This document shows positions 51,846 to 62,057 of a stretch of 64,000 nucleotides of DNA, piece after piece (the first letter of the stretch is position 1; the number at the start of each line of letters is the position of its first letter). The stretch is from Pseudanabaena frigida. Its GTDB lineage: Bacteria; Cyanobacteriota; Cyanobacteriia; Pseudanabaenales; Pseudanabaenaceae. The stretch is from the NCBI GenBank assembly GCA_003242085.1, contig QBML01000029.1, positions 1-64,000 on the forward strand, given 5' to 3'. The notes under the pieces are model-generated. The model saw only the letters and a program-made list of their open reading frames with translations, ran no database searches and had not been told where the DNA came from. Both the position numbers and the translations under genes were made by a program.

Positions 51846-54512
51846 TTAGTTATCTTGAGTTCTGTGTAATCGAGGTGGTAACTCAACAGTGAAAATAGAA
51901 CCTTGATTAACTACACTTTCTACATGGATCGATCCACCCATTAGGATGACAAGCTGCTCTGTAATTGCTAAACCCAAACCAGTACCGCCATGCTTGCGTG
52001 TAGAAGACTGATCGACCTGACGAAACTGTTCAAAAATTGTGCGCTGAAACTCAGGTTCAATGCCAATTCCTGTATCTCGAACTGAGATTAAAATATTTGA
52101 TGTCGCTAGAGGAGATACTTGAGATTCTTCAGTCAAAGAGTTGTTATCGTCAGAAAGAACTTCTGTGGATGAGATTGCAGATTTTTCTCCTGATGTTTCA
52201 GCATATTTTAATTCGATGCAGACTTCGCCAACATCAGTAAATTTAATAGCATTGGAAACTAAGTTTGTAATTACCTGTTTAATGCGAATGGAGTCATGGT
52301 AAATCGCGCAACTACCAATATGATTTTGAAAAACAAAATTTAAGGATTTGATGCTGGCAAGTGGTTGGAGACTCTCGCAGGTATGATGAATTAATTCATC
52401 AAGATTAAATAGCTCTGGATGAGATTCCATTTTCCCTGCTTCGATTTTTGATAAATCGAGGATGTCATTAATCAAATCTAATAGGTTTTTGCCATTACGC
52501 AGAATGCGCTCTACCATATCCACTTGACTAGAGGAGAGGGCATCGCGGCGCTGACGTAGTAGCACTTGCGAAAACCCAATAATCGCATTCATGGGTGTGC
52601 GTAACTCATGACTCATATTTGCTAGAAACTGACTCTTGAGTTGAGTTGCTTCTAGTAATTGAGCATTTTGAGCTTCGATTTGATTGATTAATTGGGCGTT
52701 ACCGATCGCGATCGCGGCTTGGACACCAAAGGAAGCAAGTAAATTCAAATCTTCGCGAGAACTAGCTCGCTCTAAATGAAAATGCCCGATCGCCAAAACC
52801 CCCAAACGTCCTGAGCGACTTGATTCAATGGGTACGCATAAAGCACTTTTAACAGGAAGAGACTCTACTAGCCGAGATTCGCCTGCTTTAATTTCAATCG
52901 GAATTCCTTCTTTAAATACCTGTGCGATTAAATTAGGGGCATCCAATTCAAAAGATTCTTGAAGTGGAAAATCATCGGGTAATCCCTTTGCTGCCGATAG
53001 AATGAGTTTATTTTCTTTAGGATTGTAGAGGGCAAGCACACAGACTTCTGCCCACATAATTGCGTCGCCAGCCGCCTCTACTACTGATTCTAATAAGACA
53101 TCAAGATCCTGCAACTGTTGGTTAATTAAGTTCGTGAGACGTTGCAAAATGCCCATTCGCTTCTGCTGCTCGATCATGATCTTGTTAGTCTCTTGCATCA
53201 CCTTATCCCGATAACGCTGTTCGGTGACATCGCGCAAAATCATCACGCTACCTATTAGCTCTGATTCACTACCCACAAGTGGAGCCGCCTTGGTACTCAG
53301 AATGATTTCATTCCCTTCAGGCTGGCGTAAAACTACTTGATCTTCGACTACTTCCCCTGTAGACATGGCACGGAACACGACAAGGTTTGCCAGATCCACA
53401 GGTTCGCCATCCTGATGCTTAATATCAAATTGCTTGACAATCTCTTCCATCGACTTGGCAATTACAGGTGATGCAGGCACTCCATTAGCCGAAGGCAATG
53501 CATTAAAACTGAGAATTTTGCGCCCAGCGGAATTGATTTTGAGAATGCGCCCCGCAGGATCGCTGAGTAATACACCGTCGGCAAGCTGCTCAAATACAGT
53601 GGTTAATTCTTCGCGTTGTCTGGCGATTGTTTCGATGCTCTGAGCATTGCTAATGGCGGTTGCAAGACGACGACCAATTGATTGCAGAATATTCCGACCG
53701 CGCTCGGATAGTGGAGTAAGACTACCTAAAAAGAGAACGCCGACTAAGCTCTGTCTGAGCATCAGTGGATATGCCGAAAGACTTTGGGGCAAGAGATCTC
53801 CAACAGGAGTGCGATATACGAGAGTTTGTCCTTTGAGGCGATCGCCTTCCCAAATGATCACCTCTTCTAACTGACCTGCTTGACCAACAATGCCTTCACC
53901 CAGAGTGATTTCGGTAAGTGCTTGGCTAGTTTTGTACCCCCACTCTGCGCTTAATACTAAACATCCTTCAGGACGTGAGGATGGAGTTTCCCAAAGATAA
54001 ATGCTGCCAAGTTGAGCGCCTGTGAGTTTACAAATTTCCTCTAAACTTGCCTTGATGAGTTTGTGCTGATCGGTGGTGTTGACTAAAACGCGATCGAGGG
54101 CTTGCAGTGCAAACTGAATATCACGGGCTTCGAGAGTGGCATTTTTAGATTCGAGATGCGCCGCCATGCGATTAAATACTTTGGCAAATTCACCAATTTC
54201 ATCAGCGCGGTTTAATTGCGATCGCGCTGATAAATTACCTGTAGATAGCTCTTCAGCTGCCTCAGAAAGTTCTGTGAGTGGGGGCTGAATGCTACGAACG
54301 ATTGAAATTGCTAAAAATAAACCTGAACCTAACCCCGCAGAGAGAATCACGATCGCTAGCCATGTGGTAAATGCTTCTAGCTCTGGAGTCCCTTGCTGTA
54401 TGTGTAGCAACAGAATCAAGGTAGCAGTTGCTAGCAAAGAGGTGCTTGTGGTCAGACCAAAAATCAAGCGATTGACTAAACTTTCTCGGCGGGGTAGGTT
54501 GGCATTTGTCAT
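51846..54512 (-). CDS. Membrane sensor histidine kinase (HAMP-GAF-PAS-GAF)
   Basis: 888 aa. Two N-terminal membrane helices with little periplasmic loop, a HAMP domain (about 73-125), a GAF domain (about 150-295), a PAS domain (about 300-430), a second GAF (about 465-610) and a kinase core. H-box NMSHELRTPMNAIIGFSQ, N-box IKQVITNLVSNAIKFT, G1 VRDTGIGIEPE and G2 HGGTGLGLAI are all intact. No receiver domain and no adjacent response regulator. The signal may be a cytoplasmic ligand in a GAF domain. Confidence 0.92.
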   Translation of the reverse strand: MTNANLPRRESLVNRLIFGLTTSTSLLATATLILLLHIQQGTPELEAFTTWLAIVILSAGLGSGLFLAISIVRSIQPPLTELSEAAEELSTGNLSARSQLNRADEIGEFAKVFNRMAAHLESKNATLEARDIQFALQALDRVLVNTTDQHKLIKASLEEICKLTGAQLGSIYLWETPSSRPEGCLVLSAEWGYKTSQALTEITLGEGIVGQAGQLEEVIIWEGDRLKGQTLVYRTPVGDLLPQSLSAYPLMLRQSLVGVLFLGSLTPLSERGRNILQSIGRRLATAISNAQSIETIARQREELTTVFEQLADGVLLSDPAGRILKINSAGRKILSFNALPSANGVPASPVIAKSMEEIVKQFDIKHQDGEPVDLANLVVFRAMSTGEVVEDQVVLRQPEGNEIILSTKAAPLVGSESELIGSVMILRDVTEQRYRDKVMQETNKIMIEQQKRMGILQRLTNLINQQLQDLDVLLESVVEAAGDAIMWAEVCVLALYNPKENKLILSAAKGLPDDFPLQESFELDAPNLIAQVFKEGIPIEIKAGESRLVESLPVKSALCVPIESSRSGRLGVLAIGHFHLERASSREDLNLLASFGVQAAIAIGNAQLINQIEAQNAQLLEATQLKSQFLANMSHELRTPMNAIIGFSQVLLRQRRDALSSSQVDMVERILRNGKNLLDLINDILDLSKIEAGKMESHPELFNLDELIHHTCESLQPLASIKSLNFVFQNHIGSCAIYHDSIRIKQVITNLVSNAIKFTDVGEVCIELKYAETSGEKSAISSTEVLSDDNNSLTEESQVSPLATSNILISVRDTGIGIEPEFQRTIFEQFRQVDQSSTRKHGGTGLGLAITEQLVILMGGSIHVESVVNQGSIFTVELPPRLHRTQDN

Positions 54513-54605
54513 GAGAATTTAGTTTTAGCTTGTACTGGGCGCTTAGCAATCAGTTTAGCAAACCTCACATAGCAATCCGAAAGCAATTACCAATCGAACA
54601 AACCA

Positions 54606-54652
54606 CAACAAAAATTTGAAAGCGTTGCAAAGCAACGCTTTCAAATTTTTGT
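54606..54652. repeat. Perfect hairpin with CGTTGCAAAGCAACG tip
   Basis: AACAAAAATTTGAAAGCGTT and its full complement. Lies between the sensor kinase start and accA. Confidence 0.75.
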
Positions 54653-54696
54653 TGGTTTAGTTTGGAGTGCAAAGCGCTGTAAATCCTATGAGAGAG

Positions 54697-54747
54697 GCTT
54701 CGGCTCCATTCAGCCAGAGTAAACTGTTGGCTGAGCGGAGCCGAAGC
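54697..54747. repeat. GCTTCGGCTC inverted repeat
   Basis: GCTTCGGCTCCATTCAGCC faces GGCTGAGCGGAGCCGAAGC. Related to the copy at 55867; the two flank accA. Confidence 0.7.
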
Positions 54748-54784
54748 ACAAGATTCCTACAAATGATTAAAGACTGCTACATAT

Positions 54785-55750
54785 TTATGATTCGAGAAAT
54801 ACGCCCATCTTGCGGAATTTTTGATAGCGTAACTCTTGTAAATCTTCAGGGTTCAATTTACTCAAGCGATCGAGATTTTCGACTAGCGCCGCCTTGAGAT
54901 TTTCGGCTGCTTTCAAAGGCAAGCGATGTGCGCCACCTAGCGGTTCATCGATTACGTAGTCAACAATCCCCAAACGTTTGAGATCGGGCGCAGTAATTTT
55001 TAGAGCTTCTGCGGCTTTGCCCGCTTTTGCTGAGTCACGCCAAAGGATAGCCGCACAAGCTTCAGGTGTAGCGACAGTATAGACCGAATTCTCAAACATC
55101 ATAATGTGATCGCCAATGCCGATCCCCAAGGCTCCGCCCGATCCACCTTCCCCAATCACAGTGCAAATAATTGGTACTCTTAAGCCAAACATCTGCCGTA
55201 GATTTGCAGCGATCGCCTCGCCTTGCCCCTGCTCTTCTGCTGATACGCCTGGATATGCGCCAGGGGTGTCAATCAAAGTGATGATTGGTAGATTAAAGCG
55301 ATTAGCATGATCCATTAATCTAGAAGCTTTGCGATATCCACCAGGTGATGCCATACCAAAGTTACGGGTCATATTGTCTTTGGTGTCCCGACCCTTTTGA
55401 TGCCCCAAAATTACCACAGGGCGATCTCTAATTCGCGCCAGTCCACCTACTAGCGCAGGATCGTCATTACCTCGGCGATCGCCATGCAACTCCATCCACT
55501 CATCAGTAATTGCTTGCACGTAGTCAAGGCTGCTAGGACGACGGGGATGCCTTGCAATCTGCATCCGTTGCATTGCCCCTAGCCCTGAAAAAATCTCACG
55601 CCGCAAAAGCTCGGCTCTTTGCTCTAAAAGGTGAATCTGCTCGACCATATCCACATCGTTTTCATTCGCGAGTTCGCGGATTTGGGCGATACGGTTTTCT
55701 AGTTCAACGATGGGCTTTTCAAAGTCAAGCAGGATTTGGCGATCGGCCAT
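54785..55750 (-). CDS. accA: Acetyl-CoA carboxylase carboxyltransferase alpha subunit
   Basis: About 321 aa from ATG 55750 ([18 protein letters not shown]). Transfers carboxyl from carboxybiotin to acetyl-CoA, the first step of fatty acid synthesis. Seen: IHGDRR-like [70 protein letters not shown]. The frame is open 9 codons further (55777) but the family start is at MADRQ. accD is not in the window. Confidence 0.96.
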   Translation of the reverse strand: MADRQILLDFEKPIVELENRIAQIRELANENDVDMVEQIHLLEQRAELLRREIFSGLGAMQRMQIARHPRRPSSLDYVQAITDEWMELHGDRRGNDDPALVGGLARIRDRPVVILGHQKGRDTKDNMTRNFGMASPGGYRKASRLMDHANRFNLPIITLIDTPGAYPGVSAEEQGQGEAIAANLRQMFGLRVPIICTVIGEGGSGGALGIGIGDHIMMFENSVYTVATPEACAAILWRDSAKAGKAAEALKITAPDLKRLGIVDYVIDEPLGGAHRLPLKAAENLKAALVENLDRLSKLNPEDLQELRYQKFRKMGVFLES

Positions 55751-55866
55751 GATGCAATTTTGTATAGTAGATACCAAATCTCAGATTAGCAGACAAAGCG
55801 TTAGTTAGCAGCGTTTCTTGCTATGTACAAAGTTATAGCAGTCCTGAATTATTTGTGAGAATCTTG

Positions 55867-55922
55867 GGCTTCGACTTCGCTCAGCCAGCAATAGTAATCG
55901 TTGGCTGGGCGAAGTCGAAGCC
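55867..55922. repeat. GGCTTCGACTTCGCTCAGCC inverted repeat
   Basis: GGCTTCGACTTCGCTCAGCC faces GGCTGGGCGAAGTCGAAGCC (one mismatch). A widespread cyanobacterial repeat type. Confidence 0.75.
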
Positions 55923-55928
55923 TAAAAT

Positions 55929-56897
55929 TTATTTCGGATTACTATAGTGTGAAATTTTTAGTGCGTCTAAACTATAAATAGGTTTACCGAGTTTTTCTAA
56001 TAAATGACAGTATAAATTTTCATTAAAGAAATTATTAGTATATTTCTGAGTAATAACGTCTAAACTGTCTTCCGTAATCTCAAAGAAAGGAATGTCTAGT
56101 AAATTTAGATACTGTATATAATTTTGTGTATTTGTATGTTTGTTATTGATGATTACAGGGATTACACCTAAGTATAGGCTTTCCCAAAATCTATGTGTAT
56201 CAACACCATTTCCTCTTACACATAGACAAAATCTATATTCTGACAAATCATTTAAATATTCAGCGAAAGGCTTTGCCTCTGATGCTACTAAGTAACTGTT
56301 GGATTTTTTGATTGCGCCTAAAACATCTTTTCTATAGGGGAAAGTATTAGGGTTAATGTTGACGTATAAATTCTTGATTTTCTCTAATGAAGATGTTCTA
56401 GTAATTGTTTCGTGTAAAGCATGAATATTTCCATGCTCCCACATACTATTGGCTATACCAATAGGCAAAAAATTTAACTTAGGGTGTAAGTCTGATAAGT
56501 TTATGTTCTGGGAAAAGACCTTGGTTATATGTTTTGCTTCAAGTAATTTGCTATTGCAATCATTAAAGTGGTGATCTGAATTATGCAGATAAATGATGTA
56601 TTCATATCTTTTGTCGAGTATATCTACAACATATTCGACAAACTCTTCTAATAAATGTGTATAAACAAAAAGCTTTATTTGTTTCTTATTGTTGTTGGTC
56701 GCAAAGTTTTCAAAATAGCTATTTAGCTTATTAATTGAATTGCTGCTTATATTCTTAAAATCCTTAAAAAACAAAACATTCTGCGGATTAATAAAATCAC
56801 CAACATTTATATGGAAATGTGATATTTGTTCCGTAATGATTACAAAATCACATAAACTAATAACTCTATCGCCAGTTATTATATCTGAATATTCCAT
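55929..56897 (-). CDS. Exostosin-like glycosyltransferase (GT47 candidate)
   Basis: 322 aa. The C-terminal part YRFCLCVRGNGVDTHRFWESLYLGVIPVIINNK is the exostosin-type signature (the acceptor Arg/Glu loop and VIPVI strand). The N-terminal part is not recognised. Base use is much more AT-rich than its neighbours (many AAT, ATA and TTT codons), which suggests transfer. It probably adds a sugar to a surface glycan; no other glycan genes are near. Confidence 0.65.
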   Translation of the reverse strand: MEYSDIITGDRVISLCDFVIITEQISHFHINVGDFINPQNVLFFKDFKNISSNSINKLNSYFENFATNNNKKQIKLFVYTHLLEEFVEYVVDILDKRYEYIIYLHNSDHHFNDCNSKLLEAKHITKVFSQNINLSDLHPKLNFLPIGIANSMWEHGNIHALHETITRTSSLEKIKNLYVNINPNTFPYRKDVLGAIKKSNSYLVASEAKPFAEYLNDLSEYRFCLCVRGNGVDTHRFWESLYLGVIPVIINNKHTNTQNYIQYLNLLDIPFFEITEDSLDVITQKYTNNFFNENLYCHLLEKLGKPIYSLDALKISHYSNPK

Positions 56898-57108
56898 GTA
56901 TTTTTGATATGTGTTTTCTCTAGGACAATGTCGAGAAAATGATGAAAAACAGAATGACTATATTATATAAACTGATTGCAACAATTTCTAGGAATTAGAA
57001 ACATCAGTTTAAGTAATAGCGTTATAGCTTTTCGTATTAAAAAATCAATTTCCATAATTTTGGTGATTGGTGATTGGTATAGTAAAAAAAGTTTTGATTT
57101 AGAATCTG

Positions 57109-58623
57109 ATGTCTCAAATACTCGATGCGGATGTAATTGTAATTGGCTCAGGGATTGGCGGATTGGTCACCGCAACGCAATTGGCGGCGAAGGGGGCAAG
57201 GGTTATTGTCCTTGAGCGCTACTTGATTGCCGGGGGTAGTGGTGGCTATTTTGAGCGCAATGGCTACCGCTTTGATGTGGGCGCATCGATGATTTTTGGC
57301 TTTGGCGATCGCGGTACGACTAATCTGCTCACCCGTGCGTTAGCGGCGGTGAATATGAAAATGGAGACGATTCCCGACCCCGTGCAGATCCATTACCATT
57401 TGCCGAACAATCTAGAGATTGAGGTACATCGAGACTATGAGCAGTTTATTAAAGAATTAGGCGATCGCTTTCCCCATGAGCGTGAGGGAATTCGTAAGTT
57501 TTACGATGAATGTTGGAAGATTTTTAATTGCTTAAATGCGATCGAGTTGCTGTCATTGGAAGAATGGCGCTACTTAATGCGCGTATTTTTCCAGAATCCT
57601 TTAGCTTGTTTAGGTTTAGCTGCTTACTTGCCCCAAAATGCGGGAGATATCGCCAAGAAATATATTCGCGATCCTGAGTTGCTCCAATTCATCGATATGG
57701 AATGCTACTGCTGGTCAGTGGTTCCCGCCGATCGCACACCTGCAATTAATGCAGGGATGGTCTTTAGCGATCGCCATTATGGGGGCATTAACTATCCCGT
57801 TGGTGGTGTGGGTAAGATTGCCGAAAAATTGGCGGAAGGTTTGGACAAAGCGGGTGGAGAAATTCGCTATGGGGCAAGGGTTACCCAGATTATTCCCAAA
57901 GCAAAATCTGGTAAAGGGGCGATCGGGGTAAAGTTGGCGAATGGGGAAGTTCTCTATGCCAAGAAAGTTGTTTCCAATGCGACGCGCTGGGATACATTTG
58001 GGAACTTGCTCAAGGATGAACCTTTGCCCAGTGGTGAAAAGGGATGGCGATCTCGCTATCAAAAATCCCCTAGTTTCCTGAGCTTACATCTTGGTGTCGA
58101 AGCTTCTGCAATCCCTGATGATGCAGCTTGTCACCATATTTTGCTCGAAGATTGGAACGATATGCAGAAAGAACAAGGCACGATTTTTGTATCGATTCCC
58201 ACGCTCCTTGATCGCTCCCTTGCGCCTGAAGGCTATCATATTGTGCATACCTTCACACCTAGCTGGATGAGCGAATGGGAAAGTTTATCTGCTTCGGAAT
58301 ATGAAGCGAAGAAAAATGAGGCTGCGAGGAAATTGTGCGATCGCCTGTTAGTAATTTTCCCTAAACTAGAAGATTGTCTTGACTATCAAGAAGTCGGTAC
58401 ACCCCGCAGCCATCGCCGCTTCCTCGGTCGTGCGGATGGAACCTATGGCCCAATTCCTGCGGGTAAGCCCTTAGGTCTTTTGGGAATGCCTTTTAATCGG
58501 ACTTCTATTCCCGATTTATATTGTGTGGGTGATAGTACTTTCCCAGGACAGGGTTTAAATGCTGTAGCATTTTCAGGCTTTGCCTGTGGGCATTTGGTTG
58601 CATCATCATTAGGACTTGTATAG
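57109..58623 (+). CDS. crtH: Carotenoid cis-trans isomerase CrtH (CrtISO)
   Basis: 504 aa. The FAD motif [29 protein letters not shown] is at the N-terminus, then [29 protein letters not shown], which is specific to CrtISO rather than phytoene desaturase. C-terminal FAD motif [21 protein letters not shown]. It isomerises poly-cis lycopene to all-trans lycopene. Monocistronic. Confidence 0.95.
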   Translation: MSQILDADVIVIGSGIGGLVTATQLAAKGARVIVLERYLIAGGSGGYFERNGYRFDVGASMIFGFGDRGTTNLLTRALAAVNMKMETIPDPVQIHYHLPNNLEIEVHRDYEQFIKELGDRFPHEREGIRKFYDECWKIFNCLNAIELLSLEEWRYLMRVFFQNPLACLGLAAYLPQNAGDIAKKYIRDPELLQFIDMECYCWSVVPADRTPAINAGMVFSDRHYGGINYPVGGVGKIAEKLAEGLDKAGGEIRYGARVTQIIPKAKSGKGAIGVKLANGEVLYAKKVVSNATRWDTFGNLLKDEPLPSGEKGWRSRYQKSPSFLSLHLGVEASAIPDDAACHHILLEDWNDMQKEQGTIFVSIPTLLDRSLAPEGYHIVHTFTPSWMSEWESLSASEYEAKKNEAARKLCDRLLVIFPKLEDCLDYQEVGTPRSHRRFLGRADGTYGPIPAGKPLGLLGMPFNRTSIPDLYCVGDSTFPGQGLNAVAFSGFACGHLVASSLGLV

Positions 58624-58700
58624 AATTGTCCACTCTACTTATCTAAAGTTAGAAGATTAGATCTTGGAGCAATAAATTTCAAAAAAATTAGTTATAGCGT

Positions 58701-59516
58701 ATGGAAGAAAAAGTTCATTCTATTAAAATGCCATTCTTTGAAGTAATTGGTAATCTTAGTCATCACCATTTTGGGTGGCATCATAAAATTTTATGTCACT
58801 CCCTATTTTGGTCACTAGAACGAGTGTTTGAGCAGTATTATCGAATAATTAGTGTTTAGGATCCCTACTGCATAGGAGATAACCATCTAAATAGTATTTT
58901 TCTTGCGAATGATATAGAAAGTTTTATTATTAGATTACGAATACTACTCAATGAAGTTGCTTTTATTATTCGACAGCTATATCCCAACCAAGTTCGTGGG
59001 ATGCCTTCCCCTAAAGGTGAAAGAAGAGCAGAAAACAAAGAAATATCAATAAATGATCTTCGGAAATTCACTCTTAAAAATCCTGATTTTGATCCAAAAC
59101 TTACAGAATTACTTAAACGAAATAAAGATTGGTTGGATACCATGCGTAAACAACGTGATGACATCGTACATTACAAGTCCCAAGTTCAAATATTTGAGCC
59201 AGATAAGCCTGAAATGACGTTTGCTATTATGAATCCTGGAGGGAATTATCCTACCGAAAGGATACAAGACGGTGAAATTAGGATTGTACTAACGCCAGTT
59301 TTTGAGTTTGTAAATAGTCAAATGGTTTCACTACTAATCTTCCTAAATCAGGATGTTGTTGAATTCATTATGTCTATGGTAGTAAGCAAAGGCTTTAAAT
59401 ATGGAGAGACTGGAGTGTCTGGGAGTACCAGATTTTCATGCACTGGGGTTGCTCTTTTCAACCTGATTAATGAACGTTGCAATGCTTATCCTAGAAATCA
59501 TGACCCACAGTCCTAG
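58701..59516 (+). pseudogene. HEPN-like hypothetical gene interrupted by one in-frame TAG
   Basis: ATG 58701 to stop 59514-59516 is one frame except TAG at 58857-58859 (codon 53). Read through it gives 270 residues. The downstream part contains RLRILLNEVAFIIRQLYP, KRNKDWLDTMRKQRDDIVHYK and a C-terminal beta-rich segment. RDDIVH fits the R-x4-H pattern of HEPN RNases, so a HEPN-type defence/toxin role is a weak guess. Nothing else in the frame is broken. A 171-residue product from ATG 59001 is also possible. Confidence 0.6.
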
Positions 59517-59523
59517 CGATCGC

Positions 59524-60165
59524 CTAACTTCTCAAATCGCTAATATAAGCCCCAATTTGTTTGAGTCCCTGCAAAACTTGGATACGCTCCGCTGTATTTT
59601 CGATTAACCGATAAGTAGGCGATCGCATATATTGAGGCTGACTTTGTTGGCGATCGCATTTCAAAAATAATACTTCTCTTCCATTTGTGACCATGCCATA
59701 GCAACTTGACTGTAAGTTAGGAGCGCTCAACAAATAGGTAAGTGCTTGAGGAATTCCCGCCGTAACATCTAGCCGTGCTGGTTTTGATTCGATTACCAAA
59801 ATCCAAAAACTATCTTGGATTACTAAAATATCAATTCTGCCTTGAACTGCCATAGCATTAGCTTCGTCAGTAACTTCGATATTGGTGCTTACTTCTGCTT
59901 TTACCAAAAAAGGAAATTGATAAAAACCTGCTAAATCTAGTAATGGAGATACAACCACAAGCTTAACAACTTCTTCGAGGGGTGGTTCTTCTTGACTGAG
60001 ATAGGCATAGTTTTGACTGAGACGATCAAGTCCCTGTAGTTCTGATTCTGTCAGAGTCTGCGCATTATTTAACCACTCATCAAAAAAGTGATCGCTAGAG
60101 TTAAGTTTCAACCCAAAAGTTTGACGCAGATTGCTAAAGGTGAGGCTACTAGCATTTGTAATCAC
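59524..60165 (-). CDS. PD-(D/E)xK nuclease-like protein (HsdR N-terminal type)
   Basis: 213 aa. GRIDILVIQDSFWILVIESKPARLDVTAGIPQALTYLL gives the restriction-endonuclease core D...E-x-K, followed by a conserved Gln (PQALTYL), as at the N-terminus of type I R subunits. Helicase domain absent. Common as a lone gene in cyanobacteria; role unknown. It is convergent with the TAG-interrupted gene 7 bp away. Confidence 0.8.
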   Translation of the reverse strand: MITNASSLTFSNLRQTFGLKLNSSDHFFDEWLNNAQTLTESELQGLDRLSQNYAYLSQEEPPLEEVVKLVVVSPLLDLAGFYQFPFLVKAEVSTNIEVTDEANAMAVQGRIDILVIQDSFWILVIESKPARLDVTAGIPQALTYLLSAPNLQSSCYGMVTNGREVLFLKCDRQQSQPQYMRSPTYRLIENTAERIQVLQGLKQIGAYISDLRS

Positions 60166-60276
60166 GGTTAAATCCTTTTAGTAATTACATGAATTTTAGG
60201 AATCCAGATATTTGATCTAGGCTCTAATACCTAATATACGACAACATTTTGGGAAACTGTAATTTTTTAGGTACAA

Positions 60277-60822
60277 CTATGGCAGTCTTTCGCCAATTTG
60301 CGTGAGATTAACTGCATAGCCACCTGTGACTAGATAAACAGCATCAGCGATCGCACCGATTTTCCGACTGAGACCACCAAGGCGATCACGAAACTTTCTT
60401 CCTAATTCATAGGCAGGTACAATTCCCCAACCTACCTCTTCAGAAACAAAAGTAATATCAACTACACAACCCTGAATCGCTTGTAAAAGTTCATTCTCAA
60501 TTTTTGTCCAAGCTTCTTCATCATATTCCAAAAGATTCGCTAGCCAAGTTCCTAACGAATCCACCAGAATATAAGCAGAATGATCTTTAATATCTAAAAT
60601 ACTTTGAACTAATTCAATAGGAACTTCCAAAGTATGCCAACTATCAGGACGGCGATCTCTATGTTTTTGCAATCGTGCTTCCCATTCCGCATCATCAGGA
60701 TAACGAGTCGCCGTAGCGATATAGATTACAAGTTTTTGCGATCGCATAGCTAGATGCTCAGCCCATTCGCTTTTGCCTGAGCGAGTTGCGCCCGTTACTA
60801 AACTAATCATAATTGCTACCAA
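60277..60822 (-). CDS. cobU: Adenosylcobinamide kinase/guanylyltransferase
   Basis: 181 aa. P-loop VTGATRSGKSEWAEHLA at the N-terminus, YIATATRYPDDAEWEARLQKHRDRRPDSWHTLEVP, and VSEEVGWGIVPAYELGRKFRDRLG near the C-terminus. Phosphorylates adenosylcobinamide and adds GMP in the nucleotide-loop part of cobalamin synthesis. Other cob genes are not adjacent. Divergent from a Uma2 gene. Confidence 0.94.
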   Translation of the reverse strand: MVAIMISLVTGATRSGKSEWAEHLAMRSQKLVIYIATATRYPDDAEWEARLQKHRDRRPDSWHTLEVPIELVQSILDIKDHSAYILVDSLGTWLANLLEYDEEAWTKIENELLQAIQGCVVDITFVSEEVGWGIVPAYELGRKFRDRLGGLSRKIGAIADAVYLVTGGYAVNLTQIGERLP

Positions 60823-60873
60823 CGATTGCCCCTTGTTATACTATTACAGTATCGCTCATCGTAGGAATCCATC

Positions 60874-61500
60874 ATGACTCAAGCGATCGTTACTACCACT
60901 GAAACCGTAAATAATCCTATTAGCTCTGAATCGTCGATCTCTAAACCAGAAGAACAGCTTTTGTGGGCTAGTTCTGACTTAGAACTGATGCCCAACAATG
61001 GCAACCGTTATGAAATTATTAATGGAGAACTTTACGTGACTAGAGCACCTCATAATAAGCATCAAAAAACTTGCGGTAGATTTTTTACTGTTTTGGATGT
61101 TTGGTCACGGGCAACAAAGTTAGGTGAAGCGGAGATTGGGGCAGGATTAATCTTTGGTGACAATGATGATGTCATTCCCGATGTGATCTGGATGAGTAAG
61201 GAGAAATATGCAGCTTTAATTGATGATACGGGACATTTTCGTGGTGCGCCTGAGCTAGTAATCGAGGTGCTATCGTCGGGAACTGATAATGAAAAGCGCG
61301 ATCGCCAAGTTAAGTTAAAACTCTATTCAAATCATGGCGTATTGGAATATTGGATTGCTGATTGGCGAACTAAGCAAATAGAAATCTATCGCCGCGAAAA
61401 TGGCATTCTCAAACTAGCCATGACTCTATTTAATAGTGACACTTTAACCTCACCTTTATTGCCAGAGTTTTCCTGTTTAATATCACAGCTTTTTGAATAA
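60874..61500 (+). CDS. Uma2 family (DUF820) PD-(D/E)xK-like protein
   Basis: 208 aa. RYEIINGELYVTRAPHNKHQK, VIPDVIWMSKEKY and ELVIEVLSSGTDNEKRDRQVKLKLYSNHGVLEYWIAD give the conserved family core with D and E-x-(S) residues. Two more Uma2 genes lie at 23574 and 62058. Confidence 0.88.
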   Translation: MTQAIVTTTETVNNPISSESSISKPEEQLLWASSDLELMPNNGNRYEIINGELYVTRAPHNKHQKTCGRFFTVLDVWSRATKLGEAEIGAGLIFGDNDDVIPDVIWMSKEKYAALIDDTGHFRGAPELVIEVLSSGTDNEKRDRQVKLKLYSNHGVLEYWIADWRTKQIEIYRRENGILKLAMTLFNSDTLTSPLLPEFSCLISQLFE

Positions 61501-61550
61501 GATCGCGATAAACTCTGTAAAACTATACTTATTACTGACCTTTCATACCT

Positions 61551-62051
61551 ATGAAAAAAGTTTTTTACAGCATTGTCGCGATCTCTATTGGTTGTTTTAG
61601 TTCTAACTTTGTGGCGATCGGTGAAGCTCAGGCGATTGAAGAAGGACTTTATTGGGGTGGTGGTTCGCGCTATATTCGTATAGCCAAGCAAGCAAGCTCG
61701 ATGGGAAATTCAGATAGCGATCGCGTTTGTTACCATGGTTTTTCACCTAACGGCTCAGTAATTACCTCTCTAAAGTTAGAAATTCCTCGTTATCAGACAG
61801 GTATCGACTATGAGGTTTATCGGTTACAAGCCCCCAAAACAAATAATCTGGCTAATCTCGCAATTCAACAAAATACAGCAAGTCCAGACAAAATCACCTT
61901 TGGTAAATTAGTAGGACGCTTTGTTCGAGAAGGCTCAGAGTACAAACGCGATGGCTATTCTGCATCAGATGGAACACCAGAGCTACAAGAATGCCTCGAC
62001 TCCACCAAGCCATACTTTAAACAAATCCTATCAGGACGCGATCGGCGCTAA
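61551..62051 (+). CDS. Secreted hypothetical protein
   Basis: 166 aa. Signal peptide KKVFYSIVAISIGCFSSNF...EAQA (cleavage near 29). The mature part has EEGLYWGGGSRYIRIA, a SDRVCYHGFSPNGS segment and a C-terminal Cys (LQECLDS), which may pair outside. No recognised domain; seen as a cyanobacterial secreted-type protein. Between two Uma2 genes. Confidence 0.65.
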   Translation: MKKVFYSIVAISIGCFSSNFVAIGEAQAIEEGLYWGGGSRYIRIAKQASSMGNSDSDRVCYHGFSPNGSVITSLKLEIPRYQTGIDYEVYRLQAPKTNNLANLAIQQNTASPDKITFGKLVGRFVREGSEYKRDGYSASDGTPELQECLDSTKPYFKQILSGRDRR

Positions 62052-62057
62052 GTCATT

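Noticed and set aside
8173-58859. Genome-wide reassignment of TAG to an amino acid
   Set aside because: TAG is an ordinary stop here: mraY, the GDT1 gene and tlyA all end in TAG. The two split genes are better explained by nonsense mutations.
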